From CATQHS01 sp965203375 (GTDB taxonomy: Bacteria; Actinomycetota; Acidimicrobiia; Acidimicrobiales; Aldehydirespiratoraceae), in assembly GCA_965203375.1 (NCBI GenBank), contig OZ241886.1, forward strand, positions 3,224,001-3,288,000: a stretch of 64,000 nucleotides of DNA, given 5' to 3'. The translations under genes were made by a program, and so were the position numbers. This document shows positions 1-10,600 of the stretch, piece by piece (position 1 is the stretch's first letter; each line of letters begins with the position of its first letter). The notes beneath the pieces are model-generated. The model saw only the letters and a list, made by a program, of their open reading frames with translations. It did not search any database and was not told the origin of the DNA.

Positions 1-3000
1 TTCGACCACAGGCTGAGGGAGCAGTTCGGGCGCCTGCGCTTCCTTGTGCTCGACGAGCTGCACACCTACCGGGGCCGCCAGGGCTCTGACGTGGCCATGC
101 TGGTGCGCCGGGTCCGCCAGGCCGCGGCCCGGGCCGACCGCGGAAGCAGCCCGCGGCTGCTGTGCGTGGGAACGTCGGCCACCCTGTCGAGCCAGGGCAG
201 CCCCGCCGAGCGCCAGGCCCACCTCGCCGCCGTGGCCTCGGAGCTGTTCGGCGACGAAGTGGCGCCTGACGACGTGATCGGCGAGACGCTCCGCCGCTCC
301 ACCCGGGCTCCCGCCGGCGCCGAAGGGGAGCGGGCCGGGCTGATAGAGCGGGTCAACAACCCCGGCGCCGCCCCCACCGATCCCGGCGGGTTCAAGGCCG
401 ACCCGCTGTCGTCGTGGATCGAGGCCGCCTTCGGGGTGGCCGACGCCGACGGGCGCCTGGAGCGGGCCGAGCCGCTGGCCGTGGAAGGCCCCGACGGCGG
501 AGCCAGCCGCCTGTCGGAGCAGACCGGGCTCGATCAAGAGGCGTGCGCCGAGGCCATCCGGTCCCAGTTGATGGCCGGACAGCAGATCAAAGACCCCGCC
601 ACCGGGATGCCGGTGTTCGCCTTCCGCTTGCACCAGTTCCTGAGCCGGGGCGACACCGCCTACGCCACCCCCGAGCTGCCCGGGGTGCGGGCGGTGACCC
701 TGGAGCAGGAGCGCTTCGTGGCCGGGGACCCGGACCGGCGCCGGGCGTATCTCCCGCTGGCGTTCTGCCGGGAGTGCGGCCAGGACTACTACGTGGTCGA
801 GCGAGTGCCTTCTGGCGCCGGGCCGCAATTGGAGGACCGGGAACTGCGCGACCGGCACGGCGACGACGAGCCGGGCCACGCCGCCGGGTTTTTCTACATC
901 AGCGCCGACAACCCCTGGCCCGACGACCCGCAAGAGGAGCGAGAGCGGCTGCCCCAAGACTGGCTGGACCACAACGGCGCCCTCCGGCCCACCCGCCGCG
1001 ACCAGGTGCCCGCCGCCTGGACGGTCCGGCCCGACGGGTCGCTGAGCCAGCCCGCCGAACTCGACGACGAGCCCGCCAGCGGGACCGCCGGTCCGGGGCC
1101 AGGCCACGGGCTCAGGCCGCCGGTCACAGGACACTGGGTCCCGGCCCCGTTCCGGTTCTGCCTCAACTGCGGGGTGTCGTACGCCAACGCCCGGGGCACC
1201 GACTTCAACCGGCTGACCGAGCTGGGCGCCGGGGGCCGGTCCACCGCCACCACCGTCATGTCGCTGGCCGCCATCCGGCGCCTCCGGGAGGCGGGGTCGC
1301 TGAGCCCCGAGGCCCGCAAGCTGCTGTCGTTCACCGACAACCGCCAGGACGCCTCGCTGCAGGCCGCCCACTTCAACGACTTCGTGCAGGTGACGATGCT
1401 GCGGTCCGCGCTGCACCGAGCGGCCGACAAAGCAGGCCCCGCCGGCCTCAGCCACGACGAGCTGGCCCGGCGGGTGTTCGACGAGCTGGCGCTGCCGTGG
1501 GAGTCCTACGCCCGCGAGCCCGACCCGGCCGAACCGGTCCGCAATGCCACCGACCGGGCTTTGCGCGATGTGCTGGCCTATCGGCTGTACCGCGATCTGC
1601 AGCGGGGCTGGAGGGTGACCCAGCCCAACCTGGAGCAGACCGGCCTGCTGGAGATCGGCTACGAGAACCTGCCCGACCTGCTCGACGACGCAGCCCTCTG
1701 GACGGGAGGCGACTGCCCCGCCCCCCTGCGCCAAGCCGACCGGGACACCCGAGAGCGAATCCTGCGGACCCTGCTCGACCGGTTGCGCACCGACTTGGTG
1801 CTGCGGGTGGACGTGCTGGACAGCAGCCAACAGGAGGGCTTGAAGCGGCGCAGCGACCAGCACCTGGCCGGCCCCTGGGCGCTGGACCCCGACGACCGCC
1901 GCCTGGAAGAGGCCCGCGAGATGCTGACCCGCAGCCGCAACCCAAACGACTGGAACCGGGTGTTCTTGTCGGCCCGCAGCGCTTACGGCCAGTTCCTGCG
2001 CCGATCCAGCGTGCTGGGCGGCTCCGGCCGCGGGAGCGGGTCGAACGGCCGGCTCACCCTGGAGGACACCGAGGCGATCATCGCCGCGGTGGTGGACCGG
2101 CTCCGCCGCTACGGCCTGCTGACCGTCGTCGGCAATGACGGCGCCGGCCACTCCCGCTACCAGGTCCCGGCCGCGGCGCTGCGCTGGCGGGCCGGGGACG
2201 GAACCCGCCGCCGCCACGATCGCCTGGCCACCCCGAACGCCCCCGAGGGCGGTTTCGAGCCCAACCGGTTCTTCGTCGATCTGTACCAGGGCTTGGCCCC
2301 GGACCCGGCCCGGATGGAGGCCCGCGAGCACACCGCCCAGGTATCGGTCGAGGAGCGCCAGCAGCGCGAGCAGGAGTTCCGCCGGGCCGAGCTGCCCGTG
2401 CTGTTCTGCTCGCCCACCATGGAGCTGGGCGTGGACATCGCCGACCTGAACGTCGTGAACATGCGCAACGTCCCGCCCACCCCCGCCAACTACGCCCAGC
2501 GGTCGGGCCGGGCCGGGCGCAGCGGCCAGCCCGCTTTGGTGTTCACCTACTGCTCCACCGGCAGCAGCCACGATCAGCATTACTTCAGCCGCCCCGAGTT
2601 GATGGTGGCCGGCCAGGTGGACCCGCCCCGCCTCGACCTGGCCAACGAGGACCTGGTGCGGGCCCACGTCCACTCGGTGTGGCTGACCGAGAGCGGCCTG
2701 AACCTGGGCAATTCGATGCGCGACGTGCTCGACCTCGACGACGACTCCGACCACCCGGACTTCACCGCCGGCGTGCAGGCGGCCCTCGCCGACGCCGGCA
2801 TAAGAGGCCGGGCCCTCCATCAGGCCGCCGCCGTGCTGGACCATCTCGACTCGCAGGCCGAGCCCCCCGGCTGGTGGACCGGCGATTGGCTGACCGACAC
2901 CCTGGCCGCCGTGCCCCGCCGCTTCGCCGACGCCATGCGGCGGTGGCGCACCCTGTACGCGGCGGCCCGCCAGCAGGCCCGAGCCCAGTCCGAGGCGGTG

Positions 3001-4665
3001 CAGAGCGCATCCGCCTCTCCGCAGGACAGGAACAGGGCCAAGCGGCTGCGGGACGAGGCCGAGCGCCAGCTCGACATCCTGCGGTCGGACTCGGTGCGGA
3101 CCGGCCAGTCCGATTTCTACCCGTACCGGTATCTGGCCTCCGAGGGTTTCCTGCCGGGTTACTCGTTCCCGCGCCTGCCGCTGTCGGCGTTCGTGCCGGG
3201 ACGCCGCGGCCCCCGGTCCGGCCCCGAGTATCTGCAGCGGCCCCGGTTCCTGGCCATCAGCGAGTTCGGCCCCCGCGGGCTGATCTACCACGAGGGCGCC
3301 CAGTACGAGATCAACCGGGTGATCCTGCCGGTGCCGGACGCGGCGAGCGCCGATGCCGACGGCGCGGCGGGCGGGATACTGGTGTCGGCCAAGCGCTGCG
3401 GGGCCTGCGGGTACGTCCACGAGATCGAGGCCCCGCCCGGGCCCGACGTGTGCGAATACTGCGGCGCAGAACTGCCGGCGGCCATGGCCAATCTGCTGCG
3501 GATGCAGAACGTGTCCACCGTCCGCCGGAGCCGCATCACCTCCGACGAGGAGGAGCGCCGCCGCACGGGCTACGAGCTGATATCGGGCATCCGGTTCAGT
3601 CGCCGCCACCAGCGCCCGCTGGTCAGGCAGGCCGAGCTGACCGCCGAGGCGGGACCGGTGCTGTTGCGCCTTGCCTACGGTGACGCCGCCACCATCTGGC
3701 GGGCCAACCTGGGATTGAGACGACGGGCGGCCACCACCCCCAACGGATTCATGCTCAACTTCGAGACCGGCCAGTGGGCCCCAGCCGCCGACCACGACAA
3801 CGCCAACGCCGGCGATGAGAACCGCGCCGAAGAGTCCGATTCGGGGCGTTTCCGGCGGGTGATCCCGTTCGTCACCGACTTCCGCAACGCCCTGCTGGTG
3901 AAGCCCGCGGAGGGGATCGACCTCGACTTGGAGGCCATGGCCACGCTGCAGGCCGCGCTGAAGTCGGCCATGGAGGTGGTGCTGGGCGTGGAGTCAAACG
4001 AGCTGGCGGCCGAGCCGCTGCCCAACGCCGGCGACCGCCGGATGCTGCTGTTCTACGAGTCGGCCGAGGGCGGGGCGGGGGTGCTGCGCCGACTGGTGGA
4101 CGAGGGCGAGCCCGACCTGTGGCATCGCATCGCCGAGGAGGCCCTGCGCCGCTGCCACTTCGATCCCGCCACCGGCGCCGACGACCCCGCCGATCCCCGC
4201 CCCTGCGAGGCGGCCTGCTACCGCTGCCTCCTGTCGTACCACAACCAGCTCGACCACGGCCTGCTCGACCGCAACCTGGTGATCGACACTCAGGTGGTGC
4301 CCGCGCTGCTGGACTGCCGGGTGGTGCCCGAGCATCGCCAAGGGTTCCGATACGACTCCCGCCTGGAGGAGCAGTTCGTCGAGCGCCTCGAACAGGGCGG
4401 ACACCGGCTGCCCGACGCCAGCCAGTTCGCCTTTCCCGACGCCGGCACCCGGCCCGACTTCGCATACCACGAGGCCTGCACGGCCGTCTACGTCGACGGC
4501 CCCCACCACGACTTCCCCGAGCGACAGCGGCGCGACGTGGCCGCCGACGCGGCCATGGCCGACCTGGGCTACAAGGTGATCCGGTTCGGCCACCGCGACG
4601 ACTGGGACAAGATCATCGCCGCCCACCCCGACGTGTTCGGGACGGGCCGCAGCGAGAGCCCGTGA
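1..4665 (+). CDS. DEAD/DEAH helicase with DUF1998/MZB region and C-terminal nuclease-like domain (5' partial)
   Basis: The reading frame is open to base 1, so the N-terminus with Walker A lies outside the window. Visible parts in order: motif II DELH (about nt 52), motif III GTSATLSS (about nt 172), CxxC pairs near nt 765 and 1160, SFTDNRQDA (about nt 1330), the helicase C lobe with SPTMELGVDIADLN and YAQRSGRAGRSG (nt 2400-2525), a zinc ribbon CGACGY...CEYCG (nt 3400-3470), the MZB/DUF1998 signature CEAACYRCLLSYHNQ (about nt 4205-4250), and a last ~100 residues (RPDFAYHEA, VYVDGPHHD, GYKVIRFGHRDDW) resembling Vsr/DUF559-type nucleases. In DISARM, DrmA is a helicase and DrmB carries DUF1998; here both features sit in one chain. 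The SNF2 helicase and methylase downstream support a defence role. A MrfA/YprA-type repair helicase is the alternative. The nuclease call is by motif shape only. Confidence 0.85.
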   Translation, partial: FDHRLREQFGRLRFLVLDELHTYRGRQGSDVAMLVRRVRQAAARADRGSSPRLLCVGTSATLSSQGSPAERQAHLAAVASELFGDEVAPDDVIGETLRRSTRAPAGAEGERAGLIERVNNPGAAPTDPGGFKADPLSSWIEAAFGVADADGRLERAEPLAVEGPDGGASRLSEQTGLDQEACAEAIRSQLMAGQQIKDPATGMPVFAFRLHQFLSRGDTAYATPELPGVRAVTLEQERFVAGDPDRRRAYLPLAFCRECGQDYYVVERVPSGAGPQLEDRELRDRHGDDEPGHAAGFFYISADNPWPDDPQEERERLPQDWLDHNGALRPTRRDQVPAAWTVRPDGSLSQPAELDDEPASGTAGPGPGHGLRPPVTGHWVPAPFRFCLNCGVSYANARGTDFNRLTELGAGGRSTATTVMSLAAIRRLREAGSLSPEARKLLSFTDNRQDASLQAAHFNDFVQVTMLRSALHRAADKAGPAGLSHDELARRVFDELALPWESYAREPDPAEPVRNATDRALRDVLAYRLYRDLQRGWRVTQPNLEQTGLLEIGYENLPDLLDDAALWTGGDCPAPLRQADRDTRERILRTLLDRLRTDLVLRVDVLDSSQQEGLKRRSDQHLAGPWALDPDDRRLEEAREMLTRSRNPNDWNRVFLSARSAYGQFLRRSSVLGGSGRGSGSNGRLTLEDTEAIIAAVVDRLRRYGLLTVVGNDGAGHSRYQVPAAALRWRAGDGTRRRHDRLATPNAPEGGFEPNRFFVDLYQGLAPDPARMEAREHTAQVSVEERQQREQEFRRAELPVLFCSPTMELGVDIADLNVVNMRNVPPTPANYAQRSGRAGRSGQPALVFTYCSTGSSHDQHYFSRPELMVAGQVDPPRLDLANEDLVRAHVHSVWLTESGLNLGNSMRDVLDLDDDSDHPDFTAGVQAALADAGIRGRALHQAAAVLDHLDSQAEPPGWWTGDWLTDTLAAVPRRFADAMRRWRTLYAAARQQARAQSEAVQSASASPQDRNRAKRLRDEAERQLDILRSDSVRTGQSDFYPYRYLASEGFLPGYSFPRLPLSAFVPGRRGPRSGPEYLQRPRFLAISEFGPRGLIYHEGAQYEINRVILPVPDAASADADGAAGGILVSAKRCGACGYVHEIEAPPGPDVCEYCGAELPAAMANLLRMQNVSTVRRSRITSDEEERRRTGYELISGIRFSRRHQRPLVRQAELTAEAGPVLLRLAYGDAATIWRANLGLRRRAATTPNGFMLNFETGQWAPAADHDNANAGDENRAEESDSGRFRRVIPFVTDFRNALLVKPAEGIDLDLEAMATLQAALKSAMEVVLGVESNELAAEPLPNAGDRRMLLFYESAEGGAGVLRRLVDEGEPDLWHRIAEEALRRCHFDPATGADDPADPRPCEAACYRCLLSYHNQLDHGLLDRNLVIDTQVVPALLDCRVVPEHRQGFRYDSRLEEQFVERLEQGGHRLPDASQFAFPDAGTRPDFAYHEACTAVYVDGPHHDFPERQRRDVAADAAMADLGYKVIRFGHRDDWDKIIAAHPDVFGTGRSESP

Positions 4666-4746
4666 GCCGGGCCGGGCTAAGCGAGCGCCCGTGAGTCGGG
4701 CCGGGAGCGGGCGCCCGTGAGCCGGGCCGGGGTTCGGGCGCTGTGA
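4662..4746 (+). repeat. Three tandem mini-ORFs linked by GTGA overlaps between the two helicase genes
   Basis: The spacer holds three imperfect copies of a unit of about 27-29 bp beginning GTGAGCCGGGCCGGG (or GTGAGTCGG...). Each copy starts with GTG overlapping the preceding TGA: GTG at 4662 overlaps the stop of the upstream gene, then GTG at 4691, GTG at 4717, and the last TGA overlaps GTG 4743, the start of the SNF2 gene. The peptides are 9-10 residues and each begins MSRAG. They may be meaningless by-products of a duplication or may keep ribosomes running between the two cistrons. Confidence 0.6.
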
Positions 4747-7628
4747 GCAGCGGCTTCGCCGCCGGGTCGCTGGTGGCGGCCCGGGGCCGGGAGTGGGTGG
4801 TGCTGCCGTCGCCCGAGGACGACCTGGTGATGGTGCGGCCCCTGGGCGGCGCCGACCACGAGGAGACCGGGATCGTCCTGTCGCTCGAACCCGTGGAACA
4901 GGCCCGCTTCGCCCCGCCCGACCCCAACGCCGACATCGGCGACCACCGCTCGGCCAAGCTGCTGCGCGACGCCCTGCGGCTCGGGTTCAGGTCCTCGGCC
5001 GGCCCGCTGAGGTGCGCGGCCCGCATCGCCGTCGATCCCCGCCCCTATCAGTTGGTGCCGCTGCTGATGGCGCTGCGCCTCGACCCGGTGCGGCTGCTGA
5101 TCGCCGACGACGTGGGGGTGGGCAAGACCATCGAGGCCGCCCTGGTGGCGTCGGAGCTGATCGAGCAGGGCGACGCCCGCCGCCTGGCCGTGCTGTGCCC
5201 GCCCCATCTGGCCGAGCAGTGGCAGGCCGAGCTGGCCTCCAAGTTCCACATCGACGCCACCCTGGTGCTGGCCTCCACCGCGGCCCGCCTGGAGCGCGAC
5301 CTGCCCCACGACCGGTCGCTGTTCGACGTGTACGACCGGGTGATCGTGTCGCTGGACTACATCAAGTCCGACCGCCGCCGCGACGACTTCATCCGGACCT
5401 GCCCGGAGCTGGTGATCGTGGACGAGGCCCACACCTGCGCCGCCTCCGGCGAGACCGGCCCCCGCCACCAGCGCCACGCCCTGGTGAGGGCCCTGGCCGC
5501 CGATCCCGAGCGGCACATGATCCTGGTCACCGCCACCCCGCACTCGGGCAAGGAGGGCGCCTTCCGGTCGCTGCTGGGGCTGATCGGCCCCGACTTCGAG
5601 AGCCTGCCCGACGATCTGGGCGGGGAGGCCAACCGCGCCCACCGCGAGCGCCTGGCCCGCCACCTGGTGCAGCGCCGCCGGGCCGACATCGCCCGCTACC
5701 TGCAGACCGACACCTCGTTCCCCGACCGCGACGACGCCGAGGCGACCTACCGCCTCACCCCCGAGTACGCCGCCCTGTTCGACGACGTGCTGCGCTACGC
5801 CCGGGCCGAGGTGAGCGACCCCGGCGCCGCCCGCCACCGGCAGCGGGTGCGGTGGTGGTCGGCCCTGGGGCTGCTGCGGGCCCTGGCGTCGAGCCCGGCC
5901 GCGGCCGCGGCCACCATGCGCACCCGGGCGGTCACCGCCGGCGCCGACACCGCCGAGGAGGTCGACGAGATCGGCCGGGCCAGGGTCCTCGACCTCGACG
6001 ACCCCGAGGAGGGCGCCGACGTGGTGCCCGGCGCCGACACCGGCACTGAGGCCGCGGCCGGCGCGGTCAGCCGCCGATTGCGCGATTTCGCCCGGCGGGC
6101 CGACGGGCTCCGGGGCAGCGCCGACGCCAAGCTAGCCGGCCTGGTCGGGATCGTGTCAGAGATGCTCGAGGGCGGCCTCTGCCCGATCGTGTTCTGCCGG
6201 TTCATCCCCACCGCCGTCTACGTGGGCGAGGAACTGGCCCGGCGGCTCCCGAAGAGGCTCGGCGCCAGCGTCGAGGCAGTCACCGGGCTGCTGCCACCGG
6301 GCGAGCGGGAGGCCCGGGTGGCCGCGCTGGCCGCCGAGCCCCGCCGGGTGCTGGTGGCCACCGACTGCCTCAGCGAGGGGATCAACCTCCAAGACCCGTT
6401 CTCGGCCGTGATCCACTACGACCTGCCCTGGAACCCCACCCGCCTGGAGCAGCGCGAGGGCCGGGTGGACCGCTTCGGCCAGCGGGCCGATCAGGTGAGG
6501 GCGGTCACCTACTACTGCGCCGACAACCACATCGACGAGACCGTGCTGGAGGTGCTGCTGCACAAGCACCGGGCCATCCGCAAGGCGCTCGGCATCTCCA
6601 TCCCGGTGCCGGGCTCCACCAGCGACGTGATCGACGCCCTGGCCGAGAACGTGCTGCTGTCGGCCGAGTCGTCCATCACCCAGCGCCTGCCCGGACTGGA
6701 GAAGCAGTTGCAGCCCGCCGCCGACCGGCTGAACCGCGAATGGGACGCGGCCCGCGACCGGGAGTCGAGCCGCCGGTCGCTGTTCATGCAGGTCACCATC
6801 AACCCCGACGAGGTGGCCGGCGAGCTGGAGGCGGTGCGGGCCGCCATCGGCTCCGGCGCCGACGTGGCCGCCTTCACCCGGGCCGCGCTGACCGCCCACG
6901 GCGCTGGCATCGCCCCCTGGCCGCAGCGCCCCGACAACCTGGTGATCGACCTGTCCGAGACCCCGCCCGAGGTGCGCGACGCTCTCGGAACCTTTGGCGC
7001 CGACGGCGGCACCGACGGCGCTGGCGACAAGGTGAAGGTGCGGTTCGAGCGGCCCGGCGAAACCGGCGTCACCGTCCTGGAGCGCACCCACCCGGCCGTG
7101 GCCGGGCTGGCCGGCTTCGTGCTCGACACCGCCCTCGACCCGCAGTCAGACGGCGTAGCCAAGCGCTGCGGCGCCATCCGAACCGCCGCGGTGGCCCGGC
7201 TCACCACCTTGTTGGTGTGCCGGTTCCGGTTCAACATGGTGTCGACCGTCGGAGGCGTCGAGCATCCGATGCTGGCCGAGGAGGCCGGTCTTCTGGCCTT
7301 CGTCGGCGCGCCGAACCGCCCCGACTGGATCGACGATCCCAGCCAGGTCGAGAGGCTGCCGGACGCCAAGCCCTCCGGCAGCCTCACCCCAGAGGCGGCC
7401 CGCCGCCAAGTCCACAACGTGTTAGACGCCCGCCCGCACTGGGAGGGCAGCATCGATGCCGCCGCCCGCGAGCGAGCCGAGGCCACCGCCGACGCCCACC
7501 AGCGGGTCCGGGAGACCGGCCGCAGCCGCTTCGGATCGGCCAGCCGGCTCCGGGTCACCCCGCAGCTTCCCCCCGACATCGTGGGCCTCTATGTGTTCGT
7601 GCCCGATGTGAGGGCCGGCCAGCCGTGA
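4743..7628 (+). CDS. SNF2-family helicase, DrmD-like
   Basis: A 961-residue superfamily 2 ATPase. Walker A DDVGVGKTIEA is near residue 121, the DEAH box VIVDEAHTC near 224, motif III TATPHSG near 262, and the C-lobe motif EQREGRVDRFGQ near 569. The long C-terminal part has no motif I recognise. DISARM class 1 loci place such a SNF2 protein (DrmD) beside a large adenine methylase (DrmMI), as here. The GTG start overlaps the last TGA of the mini-ORF repeat (GTGA), which indicates translational coupling to the helicase upstream. Only about 20 nt separate it from the methylase, so the three genes look like one operon. A RapA/HepA-like role outside defence cannot be excluded from sequence. Confidence 0.85.
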   Translation: MSSGFAAGSLVAARGREWVVLPSPEDDLVMVRPLGGADHEETGIVLSLEPVEQARFAPPDPNADIGDHRSAKLLRDALRLGFRSSAGPLRCAARIAVDPRPYQLVPLLMALRLDPVRLLIADDVGVGKTIEAALVASELIEQGDARRLAVLCPPHLAEQWQAELASKFHIDATLVLASTAARLERDLPHDRSLFDVYDRVIVSLDYIKSDRRRDDFIRTCPELVIVDEAHTCAASGETGPRHQRHALVRALAADPERHMILVTATPHSGKEGAFRSLLGLIGPDFESLPDDLGGEANRAHRERLARHLVQRRRADIARYLQTDTSFPDRDDAEATYRLTPEYAALFDDVLRYARAEVSDPGAARHRQRVRWWSALGLLRALASSPAAAAATMRTRAVTAGADTAEEVDEIGRARVLDLDDPEEGADVVPGADTGTEAAAGAVSRRLRDFARRADGLRGSADAKLAGLVGIVSEMLEGGLCPIVFCRFIPTAVYVGEELARRLPKRLGASVEAVTGLLPPGEREARVAALAAEPRRVLVATDCLSEGINLQDPFSAVIHYDLPWNPTRLEQREGRVDRFGQRADQVRAVTYYCADNHIDETVLEVLLHKHRAIRKALGISIPVPGSTSDVIDALAENVLLSAESSITQRLPGLEKQLQPAADRLNREWDAARDRESSRRSLFMQVTINPDEVAGELEAVRAAIGSGADVAAFTRAALTAHGAGIAPWPQRPDNLVIDLSETPPEVRDALGTFGADGGTDGAGDKVKVRFERPGETGVTVLERTHPAVAGLAGFVLDTALDPQSDGVAKRCGAIRTAAVARLTTLLVCRFRFNMVSTVGGVEHPMLAEEAGLLAFVGAPNRPDWIDDPSQVERLPDAKPSGSLTPEAARRQVHNVLDARPHWEGSIDAAARERAEATADAHQRVRETGRSRFGSASRLRVTPQLPPDIVGLYVFVPDVRAGQP

Positions 7629-7650
7629 TCGACCCAACAGCCGTGGTCGG

Positions 7651-10600
7651 ATGATCAACGGGGCGGTCGTCTCCCGCGGCGGTCTGTTGCCCCGCGAGAT
7701 CCTCGACCGGCTGAACGCCCGCGACTCCGACCTCCCCGGCACCGCCCCGACCGACTACGGGCTGGTGGCCAGCGAGCGGATCGCCGATGCCGTCAATCGC
7801 TCCTGGAACCGCCTCGTCCCTCTCTGGGCCGAGCTGGCCAGGAGCCTCCAAGCACCCCTCCCCGCCAACGACCGCCACGCCACCACCCTCACCCGCAACC
7901 GCTGGCTCCGCCCGCTGTTGGAGGAACTGGGCTTCGCCCGCAGTGAGATGGCCACCGGCGAACTCACCGTTGACGACCGGAGCTATCCGGTCAGCCATTG
8001 CTGGAGCGGCAGCGTGCCGGTGCATCAACTCGGAGCCGAGGTGCCGCTGGACCGTCGGACCCCGGGCGTTCCCGGCGCGGCCGCCAAGTCGCCCCACGGC
8101 CTGGTGCAGGAGCTTCTCAACCGCTCGCCCGCTCACCTGTGGGGGATCGTCACCAACGGGCGGATGCTGAGGGTGCTGCGCGACAACGTCTCGCTCACCC
8201 GCCAGGCCTATCTGGAGTTCGACTTGGAGAGGATCTTCTCCGACAACTCCTACAGCGACTTCACCGCCCTGTGGCTGTGCTGCCACTCCACCCGCTTCGC
8301 CGGCGACCCGCCCTCCAGTTGCCTGCTGGAGCAGTGGAACACCGAAGCGGCCCGGGCCGGAACCCGGGCCCTCGACCGACTCCGTGAGGGAGTGGAGACG
8401 GCCATCCAAGAGCTAGGTGAGGGCTTCCTGGCCCATAGAGCAAACGCCGACCTGCGCCGCCGCCTCCGAGACGGGGAGCTGGCCGCCGACGACTATCTGC
8501 GGGCCCTGCTGCGGACGGTGTACCGGCTGCTGTTCCTGCTGGTCACCGAGAGCCGCGATCTGCTGCTCGACCCAGAGGCCAGCAAACCCGCCCAGGACCG
8601 CTATCGCCGCTTCTATTCCATGGAGCGGCTGCGCACTCTGGCCGGCAAGCAACGGGGCAGCCCCCACTGCGACCTGTGGGAACAGCACCAGGTGGTGGCC
8701 CGCGCTCTGGGCCACGAGGCCGGCGCGCCCGCCATCGGCATCGCCCCCCTCGGCGGCGATCTCTGGTCGCCGGGTTTCGTGGCCGCCCTCGGCCACTCCG
8801 TGATCGACAACCGCCACCTGCTGGCCGCCGTCCGGGCCTTGTGCATGGTGCGCGACCGCGAGGCCCGCGTCACCCGCCCGGTCGACTACCGCAACCTCGG
8901 GGTGGAGGAGCTGGGCTCGATCTACGAGAGCCTGCTCGAACTCCACGCCGAGATCGGCCCCGGTCCGCAGCCGAGCTTCAACCTGGCCGCCGCGGCCGGC
9001 AGCGAACGCAAGACCACCGGCAGCTACTACACCCCGTCGTCGCTGATCGACCGGCTGCTCGACTCGGCCCTCGACCCAGTGATAGAAGAAGCCGAAGCCG
9101 CCGACAACCCCGAGGCCGCGCTGTTGGCCCTGCGAGTGCTCGACCCGGCCTGCGGGTCGGGCCATTTCCTGATCGCCGCCGCCCACCGCATCGCCAACCG
9201 GCTGGCAGCCCTCCGCACCGACGGCGACGAGCCCGACCCCGACACACTGCGCCACGCCCTGCGCGAGGTGATCGGGCACTGCGTCTACGGCATCGACAAG
9301 AACCCGATGGCCGTCGAGCTATGCAAAGTGAGTCTGTGGCTGGAGGCCATGGAGCCCGGCCGCCCGCTCAATTTCCTAGACCACCACGTGGCCTGCGGAA
9401 ACAGCCTGCTCGGCACCACCCCCAAGCTGCTGGCTGACGGAGTGCCCAACGAAGCGTTCAAGGCCCTCACCGGCGACGACAAGGAGCGAGTGAAGGCGTT
9501 GCGCAAAGCCAACCGTTCCGAGCGGCAGCAGCGTGAGCAAGGCATGTTCGCCTGGGATCCGCCGCAGGCGTCTGACTCGGCCGAGTTGCGCCGAGCTGTA
9601 GCTGCCATCGACGCCTACCCCGACGACTCCCTGTTCGGCCAGTCCGCCAAAGAGCGTGATTACCGAGAGCTGCAAGAGTCCGAAGTCGCCCGTCGCTCCA
9701 AACTGGCCGCCGACGCCTGGTGCGCCGCCTTCGTGGCCCCTAAGACCGCAGACTCCCCAGCCATCACCGACCGCACCGTCCGCATCCTCGCCGGAGCCCC
9801 CGGCTCAGTCGACGAAGGAGCCCCTGAAGAGATCAACCAGCTAGCCGAGGAATATCAGTTCATCCATCTGCACCTGGCCTTCCCCGACATATTCACCATT
9901 CCCGAGAATCCCGAAGACGCCACCAACGAATACTGCGGCTGGTCCGGCGGCTTCGATTGCGTCTTAGGCAATCCACCTTGGGATCGCGTGAAACTCCAAG
10001 AAAAGGAATTCTTTGAAATACGCGCCCCGGAAATCGCTGCTGTAAATAAAGCCGCAGAACGAACGGTAATGATCGATGATCTAGCTGAAACTCACCCCAT
10101 ACTCCACAACGATTACTTGAATGCCCACCACTACTCGGAATCTACTAGCCTGATTCTTCATAGCAGTGGAAGATTCCCTCTGACTGGACGAGGCGATGTT
10201 AACACATACCAAGTGTTCACAGAGTTGATGCGCAACTGCATATCGTCTTACGGCAGAGTTGGAGTCATTGTGCAGACTGGAATTGCTACCGACGACACCA
10301 CCAAACTCTTTTTTTCGGACTTAATAGAGTGCTCTACCCTAGTTTCGTTATTTGACTTTGAAAATCGTGAAAAGATTTTTGCTGTCCCCCATAGCGGCAT
10401 GAAATTTTCATTGGTTACACTAACAGGCAGTGCGCGCCCCGTCAGTGAAGCCCGGTTCGTATTCTTTGCACAGAAGGTTGCTGATCTTGACGACATCAAT
10501 CGCCGCTTTACCCTGTCAACAGATGACTTTATACTTATGAATCCAAATACTCTGACTTGTCCGACATTTCGTAGTCATCGGGACGCCGAAATCAGCAAAT

